44,615 bases of DNA from Amulumruptor sp947039275. GTDB lineage: Bacteria > Bacteroidota > Bacteroidia > Bacteroidales > Muribaculaceae. Position 1 is the first letter of the stretch. Each line of letters starts with the position of its first letter. Shown here one piece after another: positions 15,600 through 23,894 of the stretch. Location: positions 1-44,615 of the forward strand of contig CAMQYL010000024.1 of assembly GCA_947039275.1 (NCBI GenBank). The letters are read 5' to 3'. The notes beneath the pieces were generated by a model. That model was not told the DNA's origin, did not search any database, and was given only the letters and a program-made list of their open reading frames with translations. A program made the translations under genes and the position numbers.

Positions 15600-17879
15600 T
15601 CACACCATGACATCTTCTTCGTAGGAAGGCTCGGCGGTAGGACGCTGTATGCGGTAGGACGAACGCAGAAGCTTATGGAGCATGGCGAGCATCTCGCGGG
15701 TCTCCTGGAGGACATTGAGATATACATACATGACCTTGAGCTGCTGGGCATTGACTGTGCGCAGTTGCTCTATGAGCTGACCTATCTTCTTGGCGACATC
15801 TATCTTCAGTCGGTTACAGTCGGTCCTGACAGTCGCGATCACTTCACCGTCGCCCACCTTGACCGCCTCGATAGCCTCGCCATATAGGGTATCCACCTGA
15901 CCGGCGATGTCAGCCAGCGTGACAGCCTCACGCTGGGGAAGAGGACGGAAATTGTTGTCGACATGCTCCAGGCATCCCTCGCCTATGCGTCGGAGGCAGT
16001 AATTGATGTCTGACATGGCATTGTTTGACAGATGCATAGGCGAACTGTAGCGCAGCGTATCCACCGGGGCAAGGCTTCGCAGACCGAGCATCTGCTTGCG
16101 GCGGTATTCCTTAAGCACGGTCTTGTATTTGACCACACGACGGGTAGCCTTGCGTATCTTTCCAGCCTCCTCGTTGATGAATCCCTGTGCCATGGCATCA
16201 TACATGTCGCGCGCATGGTTGAGACCGTCAAGCTGGCAGTCAGTCATGTAAGTGCGGAAGAGGACTCGCTTCTGATGCTCGTCAGAGCTCTTAAGCAACT
16301 GTCCGAGCACAGTGGTCTTCTCAATCTCGGCATGTTTGCGCTTGAAGCGGCGGTTGCTCCTGATAAGAATGAAGATGGCAAGAGCGGCAAACAGATAAAG
16401 TATCCACAACCCACCGGTATGCATCGCGCTGACTATCAAGGCTGAGGCGGCAAACGCCACAAAAGCGGTGACAAACCATCCGCCGATGACAGCTATCACA
16501 CCTGAGATGCGGAACACTGCGCTCTCGCGGCTCCATGCCTTGTCGGCAAGGGATGTACCCATAGCCACCATGAATGTCACGAAAGTCGTAGACAGAGGCA
16601 GCTTCAATGAAGTACCGACAGCTATAAGCACACCGGCGAGCATCAGATTGACAGTGCCACGCACGAGGTCAAACGCCGCGCCTTCCTCCAGATCCATCTT
16701 GTCGGCATCAAAGCGGCGGTTGATCCACCTGCGCACACTCTCCGGTGTATGAGCTTTCACAGTGTCAAGAGTGCGCTGCGTCCAGCGGACCAACTGGCGT
16801 CCTACTTTAGACGAGCTGAACATCTCATCGCCCTCCATCTGGCTGCCAAGCCCTATCTCGGTCTTGGAGACGTGGCGCACCTTGGGAGACGTGGCGAGCG
16901 AAACCACCATTATCACACCGGCTCCGAGCAGGAAATAGACAGGGGTAGAAGCCGGACCGTTGAGAGAACTCATCATAAAGCTGTCGGGTACACCGGTGCC
17001 ATTGGTGCTGTAGTCGAGAAATGACTCAAACCCTGTCAGAGGGACACCGATAAAATTGACAAGGTCATTACCAGCAAACGCCATCGCCAGGGCAAATGTG
17101 CCGAGCAACACCGTGACTTTGAGGACATTGACACGACACCAGTGAAGCACCTGCATCACCACAGAGAAAAACACCAGCGAACAGCCAACGATCAGCAGCT
17201 GGTTGGCGGCTATCCAGTCCTTGACCCCGGGGGTCATGAACGTCAGGCTCTTGGCACCCTTGATAAGCATGAAATATATGATAGCGGTAGTGGCTATGCC
17301 CCCGAAAAGACCAGCCTTCCACTTCAACTTGCTCTTAAGATCGAAACTGAACAGCAGACGGCTCAAAAACTGTACTATGATACCGAATATGAACGCGATA
17401 GCGACCGACAGGAATATGCCGAGAATGATTTCCAATGCCTTATGCGAATTGATCATATGCGACAGATCCACGCCTGCAACACCCCCGAATATGTTGAGCA
17501 GCGATATGGCAAATGTGGCACCCAGCAGCCCGAACACAAGTGATACGGTGGTCGACGTGGGCATCCCGAGATTGTTGAATATGTCGAGCAATATGATATC
17601 CGTGACCATCACAGCCATGCATATACATAGGATGTCGAAAAACGAGAAGTATTCAGGGCGGAATATACCGTTGCGGGCTATGTCCATCATGCCGTTGCTC
17701 ATCACGGCTCCTATAAACACGCCAGCCCCGGCAACCAATATTATACGCTTGTAAGAAGCCGCTTTAGCCCCTATCGCCGAATTGAGAAAGTTTACGGCAT
17801 CATTGCTGACACCCACCGACAGGTCAAACACCGCCAGCACGAAAAGGAAAATGATAATTCCTACGAAAAACAGATCCAT
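15600..17879 (-). CDS. pit: Pit-family inorganic phosphate permease with PhoU-like tail
   Basis: This is a low-affinity inorganic phosphate transporter of the PiT family in the inner membrane. The 759-residue protein has two homologous membrane halves. The first contains FDLSVGVSNDAVNFLNSAIG, with the conserved Asn-Asp-Ala, and MPTSTTVSLVFGLLGA. The second contains LKLPLSTTFVTFMVAMGTSL. A long insert sits between the halves (about residues 335-415). After the last membrane helix (about residue 510) comes a cytoplasmic helical region of about 240 residues resembling PhoU, ending PSYEEDVMV. Such fusions are common in Bacteroidetes and probably couple transport to phosphate status. It is transcribed opposite to its neighbours and no clear promoter was found in 17880-18064. 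Confidence 0.93.
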   Translation of the reverse strand: MDLFFVGIIIFLFVLAVFDLSVGVSNDAVNFLNSAIGAKAASYKRIILVAGAGVFIGAVMSNGMMDIARNGIFRPEYFSFFDILCICMAVMVTDIILLDIFNNLGMPTSTTVSLVFGLLGATFAISLLNIFGGVAGVDLSHMINSHKALEIILGIFLSVAIAFIFGIIVQFLSRLLFSFDLKSKLKWKAGLFGGIATTAIIYFMLIKGAKSLTFMTPGVKDWIAANQLLIVGCSLVFFSVVMQVLHWCRVNVLKVTVLLGTFALAMAFAGNDLVNFIGVPLTGFESFLDYSTNGTGVPDSFMMSSLNGPASTPVYFLLGAGVIMVVSLATSPKVRHVSKTEIGLGSQMEGDEMFSSSKVGRQLVRWTQRTLDTVKAHTPESVRRWINRRFDADKMDLEEGAAFDLVRGTVNLMLAGVLIAVGTSLKLPLSTTFVTFMVAMGTSLADKAWSRESAVFRISGVIAVIGGWFVTAFVAFAASALIVSAMHTGGLWILYLFAALAIFILIRSNRRFKRKHAEIEKTTVLGQLLKSSDEHQKRVLFRTYMTDCQLDGLNHARDMYDAMAQGFINEEAGKIRKATRRVVKYKTVLKEYRRKQMLGLRSLAPVDTLRYSSPMHLSNNAMSDINYCLRRIGEGCLEHVDNNFRPLPQREAVTLADIAGQVDTLYGEAIEAVKVGDGEVIATVRTDCNRLKIDVAKKIGQLIEQLRTVNAQQLKVMYVYLNVLQETREMLAMLHKLLRSSYRIQRPTAEPSYEEDVMV

Positions 17880-18064
17880 CAGTTACGTCTTGGATTTTAA
17901 TAGACTTTAAATTGATATTGAGAAGTGCCGACAAATCCTGTCGCTTCTTATTCGTCTACAAAATTCTACAAATAATGTTTCATTTTTGTTTCAAAAACAT
18001 GAAATTATTATAGCACCGAATCACCTCGCATTTCGGCAGATGCTAACGTCGTTACCGACAGCGG

Positions 18065-18096
18065 TTTGCAGTTTCGCCGAAAAATGCGTAATTTTG
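18065..18096 (+). promoter_or_regulatory. Promoter of the pdxA/inositol-lipid operon
   Basis: TTTG at 18065-18068 and TAATTTTG at 18089-18096 are exactly 20 bases apart, a perfect Bacteroidetes promoter. The start site should be near 18100. That leaves almost no leader for the upstream ATG at 18106 and about 45 bases for the ATG at 18145, which is therefore preferred as the pdxA start. Confidence 0.78.
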
Positions 18097-18144
18097 ACGG
18101 TTTAAGTGCGGCAACATGCCCTTGCGATCACATTTCACTACCCC

Positions 18145-19254
18145 ATGAAAGAAACAGACAAACTCATCATAGGCATATCTCATGGCGACATCAACGGCGT
18201 GGGCTACGAAGTCATAATCAAGACCCTCTCCGACCCCCGTCTGCCCGAGATGTGTACCCCCGTAATCTATGGTTCGGCTAAGATACTGACCGCCTACCGC
18301 AAGATGCTCGGACTGCCCAACCTGCCCGTAAATGTCATCCAGGAGGTCCAGGAGGCAAAACCCGGCACCGTCAACATCATCAATGTAGTGTCTGATGACA
18401 CACGCATCGACCCGGGACAGTCAACCCCCGAAGGCGGCAGCGCAGCTTATGCAGCCCTCGAATACGCGGTGACCGACCTGCGCTCGGGAGCCATCGACGC
18501 CCTGGTGACAGCCCCCATCAACAAAGCCAACATCCAGAGCTCCACCTTCACTTTCCCTGGTCACACCGAATATCTCGAAGCATCGCTCGGAGAGGGCACA
18601 GACAAGTCACTGATGATACTCTACAACGAAGTGGTAAAGGTGGCTCTCGTGACCACACACCTGCCTCTTTCACGAATACCGCAGGCAATCACCAAGGATG
18701 CCATCATCGAGAAGCTCAAGATATTCGACTCCTCGCTGCGCCGCGACTTCGGCATAGTGCATCCGCGCATCGCCGTGCTGTCGCTCAACCCCCATGCCGG
18801 CGACGGCGGACTTCTCGGCTCTGAAGAGCAGGATATCATCATACCCGCCATACAGGAAGCCCGCAAAGAGCGCATCGAGTGCTTCGGACCCTATGCCGCC
18901 GACGGATTCTTCGGCCACGGTCTGTTCCGCAGCTTTGACGGAGTGCTCGCCATGTACCACGACCAGGGACTGGCACCGTTCAAAGCCATAGCCGGAGGTT
19001 CGGGCGTAAACTTCACCGCGGGACTGTCGGCTGTACGCACATCGCCCGACCATGGCACAGGCTACGACATAGCCGGACGCGGAGATGCCGACGAGGCATC
19101 GTTCCGCCAAGCCATCTACGAAGCAATCGACATATGCAACCACCGCGCGTCATATGATGCCGCCACCGCCAATCCGCTCAAGAAGGTATTCCACGAGAAA
19201 AACACCAAAGACAACGTGGTGCTTGACCTCACCAAGGATTCCGACGAGGCTTGA
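18145..19254 (+). CDS. pdxA: 4-hydroxythreonine-4-phosphate dehydrogenase
   Basis: PdxA oxidises 4-phosphohydroxy-L-threonine in the DXP-dependent pathway of pyridoxal phosphate synthesis. The 369-residue protein has GDINGVGYEVIIK near its start. It also has the family blocks VTAPINKANIQ, FPGHTEYLE, VTTHLPLSRIP, LNPHAGDGGLLGSEE, AADGFFGHG and AMYHDQGLAPFK, the last containing metal-ligand histidine and aspartate residues, and finally RTSPDHGTGYDIAG. ATG 18145 is preferred over ATG 18106 because of the promoter position. The next gene, a nucleotidyltransferase, begins 35 bases later, so pdxA appears to head the inositol-lipid operon. A functional link is not obvious. Confidence 0.95.
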   Translation: MKETDKLIIGISHGDINGVGYEVIIKTLSDPRLPEMCTPVIYGSAKILTAYRKMLGLPNLPVNVIQEVQEAKPGTVNIINVVSDDTRIDPGQSTPEGGSAAYAALEYAVTDLRSGAIDALVTAPINKANIQSSTFTFPGHTEYLEASLGEGTDKSLMILYNEVVKVALVTTHLPLSRIPQAITKDAIIEKLKIFDSSLRRDFGIVHPRIAVLSLNPHAGDGGLLGSEEQDIIIPAIQEARKERIECFGPYAADGFFGHGLFRSFDGVLAMYHDQGLAPFKAIAGGSGVNFTAGLSAVRTSPDHGTGYDIAGRGDADEASFRQAIYEAIDICNHRASYDAATANPLKKVFHEKNTKDNVVLDLTKDSDEA

Positions 19255-19289
19255 CAATCATCAAGTAGACCCAACACAGCATATATAGC

Positions 19290-20000
19290 ATGAACTACGC
19301 CATAATTGCCGCCGGCGAAGGCTCACGCCTCGCCCAGGAGGGTGTCAGCAAACCGAAGCCGCTCGTTGACATCAACGGCACCCCCATGATCCAACGTCTC
19401 ATAGACATATTTCTTGACTCCAACGCCGAGTCGGTATCCATAATCGTCAATGAGCACATGACCGAGGTACGCACCTTCATCGAAAGCCTGTCGCTCCCCG
19501 TGCCCCTTAATTTAGTGGTGAAATCCACCCCCGGCTCCATGTACAGTTTCGCCGAGCTGAGCCGAGTGATGGCACAGGGACGCTTCTGCCTGACTACGGT
19601 CGACACCATCTTCCGCCCCGAAGACTTCAAGCGGTATATCGCCAACTTCGAGGCTGACGAGCATGCCGACGGCTACATGGCGGTCACCTCATATATCGAT
19701 GACGAGAAGCCGCTCTATGTGGATGTCGATGACCGCATGATGATCACCGCCTTCCGTGACAAGCCCTGGGGTGGCGAACGCTACATCTCCGGTGGAATAT
19801 ACGGACTGACCGACAAGGCTTTCCCGGTGCTGCATGACTGCCTCGAACGCGGAGTGACGCGCATGCGCGACTTCCAGCGGGCACTCGTCAGCGACGGTTT
19901 CGCACTCAAAGCCTACGATATGGGCATGATACTTGACGTGGACCACAGCGGCGACATCAAGAAAGCATGCGATTTCCTCAATACAGATACAACCCTTTAA
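19290..20000 (+). CDS. Sugar-phosphate-type nucleotidyltransferase in the inositol-lipid operon
   Basis: This is a 236-residue nucleotidyltransferase of the NTP_transferase fold. It has the nucleotide-binding start AAGEGSR (residues 7-13), KPKPLV (21-26), a central TTVDT acidic block and a late DVDHSGDI block. Such enzymes activate phosphorylated sugars or alcohols with NTP. A similar gene, as I recall, occurs in the Bacteroides thetaiotaomicron inositol-lipid cluster. By analogy with archaeal and Thermotoga inositol-1-phosphate cytidylyltransferase, which works beside a CDP-alcohol phosphotransferase and Ino1, the substrate could be inositol-phosphate; that is inference. Ten bases separate it from the ATP-grasp gene. 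Confidence 0.88.
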   Translation: MNYAIIAAGEGSRLAQEGVSKPKPLVDINGTPMIQRLIDIFLDSNAESVSIIVNEHMTEVRTFIESLSLPVPLNLVVKSTPGSMYSFAELSRVMAQGRFCLTTVDTIFRPEDFKRYIANFEADEHADGYMAVTSYIDDEKPLYVDVDDRMMITAFRDKPWGGERYISGGIYGLTDKAFPVLHDCLERGVTRMRDFQRALVSDGFALKAYDMGMILDVDHSGDIKKACDFLNTDTTL

Positions 20001-20010
20001 CACTCCAATC

Positions 20011-20892
20011 ATGTCAGAGCTAAGGATTGCCGGCATAATGAGAGCCGGAGCCTATTCGCCCAACCATATAGGCAACGATGCCGCCATATTCAATGGCACT
20101 ATCGAGCAGCTGCGCAAACGCGGCATGATAGTGACCGTCTACAACGAAGAGCAGCTCGCAGCCGGACTGGTCACCGAGCCGGTCATCATCAACATGTGCC
20201 GCGAGCAGCGGTCCATGGAAATCCTCCAGGCAAAGGAGGATGCCGGATGCCTCGTCATCAACTCAGGCTACGGCATACAGAACTGCATGCGCGAACGCAT
20301 GACACGCATACTATTAGGCAACAACATACCCTACCCCGACAGTGTGATTGCCAACACCAACGAGGCTGTCAAAGACGCCCTGTCAAAGGCTGGTATAGAG
20401 CGGTGCTGGATCAAGCGCGGCGAGTCACACAGCCAGCACAAGGAGGACGTATGCTACGTACGCCATGCTGAAGAAGCCCAGGAGGTGCTTCAGGAATACT
20501 TCCTCCGCGGCATCAAACGCGCCGTAATCAACCGCCACTTAGAGGGCGACCTCATCAAATTCTACGGCATACAGGGCTCGCCGTTCTTCTACTGGTTCTA
20601 CCCATTTGACAACGGACACAGCAAATACGGCTACGAGGAAATCAACGGCAAGAGCCACAATCTGCCCTTCGACCTCGCCAAGCTCCGCGACATATGCGAT
20701 CGCGCATCCGAACTGCTTGACGTGAAAATCTACGGCGGCGACTGCATAGTCTCCGAGACCGGCGACATCCGCATCATCGACTTCAACGACTGGCCCAGCT
20801 TCGCGCCCTGCCGCACGGAAGCCGCCCCCCACATAGCCCGCGCCATACTCAAGTGCATCAAGGAATATGCCGAGAAGCGCGGCTTGAAATAA
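20011..20892 (+). CDS. ATP-grasp family ligase of unknown substrate
   Basis: ATP-grasp enzymes join a carboxylate, activated as acyl-phosphate, to an amine, thiol or similar group. The frame is open from 19933, but ATG 20011 (MSELRIAG) is preferred because it follows the previous stop by 10 bases. The 293-residue protein has a small N-terminal domain and a central lysine/glycine region (CWIKRGESHSQHKED). Its C-terminal metal-binding segment is GDIRIIDFNDWPSF, with Asp257 and Asn259 as probable Mg ligands. No better-known subfamily was recognised. Its place between a nucleotidyltransferase and an acyltransferase in the inositol-lipid operon suggests modification of a lipid head group or precursor, but the substrate is unknown. 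Confidence 0.8.
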   Translation: MSELRIAGIMRAGAYSPNHIGNDAAIFNGTIEQLRKRGMIVTVYNEEQLAAGLVTEPVIINMCREQRSMEILQAKEDAGCLVINSGYGIQNCMRERMTRILLGNNIPYPDSVIANTNEAVKDALSKAGIERCWIKRGESHSQHKEDVCYVRHAEEAQEVLQEYFLRGIKRAVINRHLEGDLIKFYGIQGSPFFYWFYPFDNGHSKYGYEEINGKSHNLPFDLAKLRDICDRASELLDVKIYGGDCIVSETGDIRIIDFNDWPSFAPCRTEAAPHIARAILKCIKEYAEKRGLK

Positions 20893-20923
20893 TCCCGACC
20901 CCACGCCACTCTCCCCATCAGCT

Positions 20924-21817
20924 ATGACTGACACGAAACAACAACAGCATACAACCAGCCCCGGCAACCCACAGACTGCCACCGACATACGCCCCGACGT
21001 GCTCAACTACGACGATGTGGTCTCGGTAGTACCCCGTCTTGCCGGACACCGCAAGCTCGTCAACTGGCTTCTCCATGCCCTTGAAGTAGACAAGGTCAAC
21101 GCCGTGCACTCCCACTGCTGCGACACTCCGGGACCGGAATTTGTCAAGAGACTACTTTTCGAGGAGTTTCACAACACCCTGCGCATCGACAACGAGGCTG
21201 TGCTCGATCACCTACCCGAAGGCGCATTCATCACTGTCAGCAACCACCCCTTCGGTGCGCTTGACGGCATCGCGCTGATACATATCGTGGCATCGCGCCG
21301 CCCCGACTACAAGGTCATGGTCAATATGATACTCAACCACATATCAGCCATGCGCCCCAACTTCATTGCCGTCGACCCCATGGCAAGCGACAACCCCGAG
21401 AAACGCCGCGTCAGCGTCAACGGCATACGCGAAGTGGTGCGCCGACTTAAGGACGGACACCCCATAGGATTCTTCCCAGCAGGAGCTATGAGCAAGACCG
21501 ACCGCCACGGGCGCCCAATAGACCGTGAATGGCAGAAGACCGTGCTGCAGCTCATCTACAAGGCAAAAGTACCCGTGATACCCATCTTCTTCCACGGCAA
21601 AAACAGCTGGTGGTGCAATTTCCTCGGTCACGTATGCTGGCCAGCCCGTTCGCTGCGTCTCCCTGCAGAAGTGTTCCGCAAAAACGGCACGGAACTGCAT
21701 ATCAGCGTCGGTGACCCCATATCGGTCGAAGAGCAGGCTGCCCATGGCGATTCGCCCGAAAGCCTCGGCGCGTACCTGCGCGAAAAGACCTACGCGCTGC
21801 GTGACATGTATAAATAA
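20924..21817 (+). CDS. PlsC-like lysophospholipid acyltransferase
   Basis: This is a membrane-associated acyltransferase of the glycerolipid/OlsB-hemolysin type, 297 residues long. The catalytic motif appears as NHPFGALDG: His108 and Asp114 are separated by five residues, whereas classic PlsC has four, a spacing I associate with the hemolysin-like branch. A later block, GFFPAGAMSK, corresponds to the substrate-binding motif, and VIPIFFHGKNS to motif IV. No membrane helix is obvious. It is in the inositol-lipid operon, 31 bases after the ATP-grasp gene and 37 bases before the CDP-alcohol phosphotransferase gene. It may acylate a lysolipid or an amino-containing lipid precursor; the acceptor cannot be read from sequence. 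Confidence 0.85.
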   Translation: MTDTKQQQHTTSPGNPQTATDIRPDVLNYDDVVSVVPRLAGHRKLVNWLLHALEVDKVNAVHSHCCDTPGPEFVKRLLFEEFHNTLRIDNEAVLDHLPEGAFITVSNHPFGALDGIALIHIVASRRPDYKVMVNMILNHISAMRPNFIAVDPMASDNPEKRRVSVNGIREVVRRLKDGHPIGFFPAGAMSKTDRHGRPIDREWQKTVLQLIYKAKVPVIPIFFHGKNSWWCNFLGHVCWPARSLRLPAEVFRKNGTELHISVGDPISVEEQAAHGDSPESLGAYLREKTYALRDMYK

Positions 21818-21854
21818 TCCCCCTCATCTAAGTCAATCACAACCGTATTGAGAA

Positions 21855-22817
21855 ATGTCCGATACAACCAATCACACCGACCTGAAGACACTCAAGACAT
21901 CATTTCGTGACTCCCTCAAGTCGCTCGACACCGAGGAGACCATTGACATATATTTCTACCGCCCTATAGGATATGCGTGGGCGATGCTTGCCAAAAAGCT
22001 CGGTGTCACCCCCAATGCCATCACCATAGCGAGTATATTTCTCGGCATCGGAGCCGGCGTGGCGTTCTACTTCCCGGTGCTGTGGATCAACCTCATAGGC
22101 ATCCTGCTGCTCGTATGGGCAAACTCGTTTGACAGCGCGGACGGGCAGCTTGCCCGCATGACCAAGCAGTATTCGCGTCTCGGGCGCATACTCGACGGAC
22201 TCAGCGGCGACATCTGGTTTGCCACCATCTATGTGGCAATATGCCTGCGCGAGACTGTCACCAGCGATTTTTTCCAGGCTCACCACTGGGTCATATGGGT
22301 CATGGCTGTATGCGCCGGCATATGCCACGCCAAGCAGGCTGCATCGGCTGACTACTACCGCCAGTTCCACCTCTATTTCCTCAAAGGCAAGGAGGGGAGC
22401 GAACTTGAGAACTCCTCCGAGCTGCGCGAGAAACTCGACGCCCTCAGCTGGAAACACGACTTCTGGAAGAAACTCGTCTTGTCATCATACACCAACTACA
22501 CCGCCAACCAGGAGAGCCACACACGCGCCATGCAGCAGCTCCGCGCAGAGCTCCACCGCCGTTTCCCCGACGGAGAGATACCGCAGAGCTTCCGCGACGA
22601 CTTCCGCCGCCTGAGCCTGCCGCTGATGAAGTACACCAACATACTGTCGTTCAACTGGCGCAGCATCATCCTCTTCGTCTCCATCCTCTGCCTGATGCCG
22701 TGGCTCTACTTCGCCGCCGAACTGACCATATTCAACATCATACTCATATACATGAACGTGCGTCACGAAAACATATGCCGACGCCTGACCGACGATTTAC
22801 GCAATGGAAAATATTAA
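21855..22817 (+). CDS. CDP-alcohol phosphatidyltransferase, probable phosphatidylinositol-phosphate synthase
   Basis: This inner-membrane enzyme class transfers a phosphoalcohol between CDP-activated and free substrates. The 320-residue protein has several membrane helices (about residues 55-90, 120-160 and 275-310). The catalytic signature is DSADGQLAR (Asp93, Asp96) followed by GRILDGLSGD (Asp114, Asp119). The last two aspartates are four residues apart, whereas the usual signature has three. With ino1 and a HAD phosphatase downstream, the likely reaction is CDP-diacylglycerol plus inositol-phosphate to phosphatidylinositol-phosphate, as in the B. thetaiotaomicron pathway; use of a CDP-inositol donor is an alternative. 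An insert of about 80 polar residues lies between helices. Its stop overlaps the HAD gene by 14 bases. Confidence 0.87.
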   Translation: MSDTTNHTDLKTLKTSFRDSLKSLDTEETIDIYFYRPIGYAWAMLAKKLGVTPNAITIASIFLGIGAGVAFYFPVLWINLIGILLLVWANSFDSADGQLARMTKQYSRLGRILDGLSGDIWFATIYVAICLRETVTSDFFQAHHWVIWVMAVCAGICHAKQAASADYYRQFHLYFLKGKEGSELENSSELREKLDALSWKHDFWKKLVLSSYTNYTANQESHTRAMQQLRAELHRRFPDGEIPQSFRDDFRRLSLPLMKYTNILSFNWRSIILFVSILCLMPWLYFAAELTIFNIILIYMNVRHENICRRLTDDLRNGKY

Positions 22818-23517
22818 AGGCATCATATTTGACTACGGTGGCACCATCGACAGCCACGGCGACCACTGGAGCGAGGTGATATGGGACGGCTACCGCGATG
22901 CCGGCGTAGATGTCAGCAAAACCGACTTCCGCGACGCGTATGTAGAGACCGAACGCGAACTCGCCCGTACACGACACATCCTCCCACACCATAATTTCTA
23001 CGACCTGCTTCTCATCAAGATGAAGCTGGAGCTGGGTGCGCTTATCAGCCGCGGGCTGCTGCTCCCCGACAACTCCGAAAGCCTTGCCGTGGCTATAGCA
23101 GAATACTGCTACGACCGCGCCAGATCATCGGTAGAAGATGTACGCCCGGTACTTGAAACCCTCCACAAGCACTACCCGATGGTGCTGGTGAGCAACTTCT
23201 ACGGCAACGTGGAAAGCGTGCTTGAAGACTTTGACCTGAGTCGCTATTTCGGACACATCGTGGAGAGCGCCGTAGTGGGAGTGCGCAAGCCCGACCCAGC
23301 CATCTTCGCCCTCGGAGTCGACGCCCTCGGGATGCAACCGCAGCAGGTGCTCGTCGTAGGCGACTCCCTGCGCAAGGACATCCTTCCGGCAGAATCCTTA
23401 GGATGCCACGTGGCGTGGCTCAAAGGCAAAGGGTGGACTCCCGAGGAAGATGCAGCCACCCACCCCTCAGTCATCACCGACCTGCGCGACATCCTGACCA
23501 TGCTCCACCTCGGCTGA
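22804..23517 (+). CDS. HAD-family phosphatase, probable PIP phosphatase
   Basis: This is a haloacid-dehalogenase-fold hydrolase of 237 residues. Motif I is DYGGT (Asp10 nucleophile), in which the usual second Asp is Gly12; this variant is known in active HAD enzymes such as YihX-type phosphatases. Motif II is LVSNFYGN, motif III contains VRKPDP, and motif IV is VVGDSLRKDI. It overlaps the CDP-alcohol phosphotransferase gene by 14 bases, so translation is coupled. This supports a role in removing phosphate from phosphatidylinositol-phosphate to give phosphatidylinositol, as described for the Bacteroides pathway. A different phosphorylated substrate cannot be excluded. Confidence 0.87.
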   Translation: MENIKGIIFDYGGTIDSHGDHWSEVIWDGYRDAGVDVSKTDFRDAYVETERELARTRHILPHHNFYDLLLIKMKLELGALISRGLLLPDNSESLAVAIAEYCYDRARSSVEDVRPVLETLHKHYPMVLVSNFYGNVESVLEDFDLSRYFGHIVESAVVGVRKPDPAIFALGVDALGMQPQQVLVVGDSLRKDILPAESLGCHVAWLKGKGWTPEEDAATHPSVITDLRDILTMLHLG

Positions 23518-23530
23518 GAGGTACTTTCCT

Positions 23531-23570
23531 AAAGACCTTAAGGTCATTAAGGACTTTAAAGACCTTAAAG
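23531..23570. repeat. Terminator-like CCTTAAAG repeat after the inositol-lipid operon
   Basis: The stretch contains the palindrome GACCTTAAGGTC (23534-23545) and AAAGACCTTAA twice (23531 and 23558). Read on the other strand it closely matches the repeat after gldN at 8852-8876. It is 13 bases after the HAD stop and could end that transcript. The rest of 23571-23690 is very AT-rich and holds no gene. Confidence 0.6.
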
Positions 23571-23690
23571 CCCCTTTAACATTAATAAATATCTATTGGT
23601 CAAAACCTCCACCATTTTATCCTATTTTATACAAATACGCAATATATTAACTAATATTAGAGAATATTTGCGAAGATTATATTACAAATA

Positions 23691-23722
23691 TTTTCACATA
23701 TTGATTTTTCGCTGTAATTTTG
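23691..23722 (+). promoter_or_regulatory. Promoter of ino1
   Basis: TAATTTTG at 23715-23722 is a full -7 match, and TTTT at 23691-23694 stands 20 bases upstream as a weak -33. The start site would be near 23726, leaving a leader of about 168 bases before ino1. The leader shows no recognised riboswitch. ino1 thus appears separately controlled from the upstream operon. Confidence 0.6.
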
Positions 23723-23894
23723 CCCGCTGTGCAATCCAAGACCGCGGCATTTACCTGTCCGCCGTCGGCTGTGGATGAAAAAGAAGTGCCTTTCTCTCCA
23801 CCACATCACATCTCATGCAAGCCGATTCACTCTTTGCACCACCAACGAGAAGTCAAAACAAAAAACACACAAAACAACCATTTAACACAAAATC

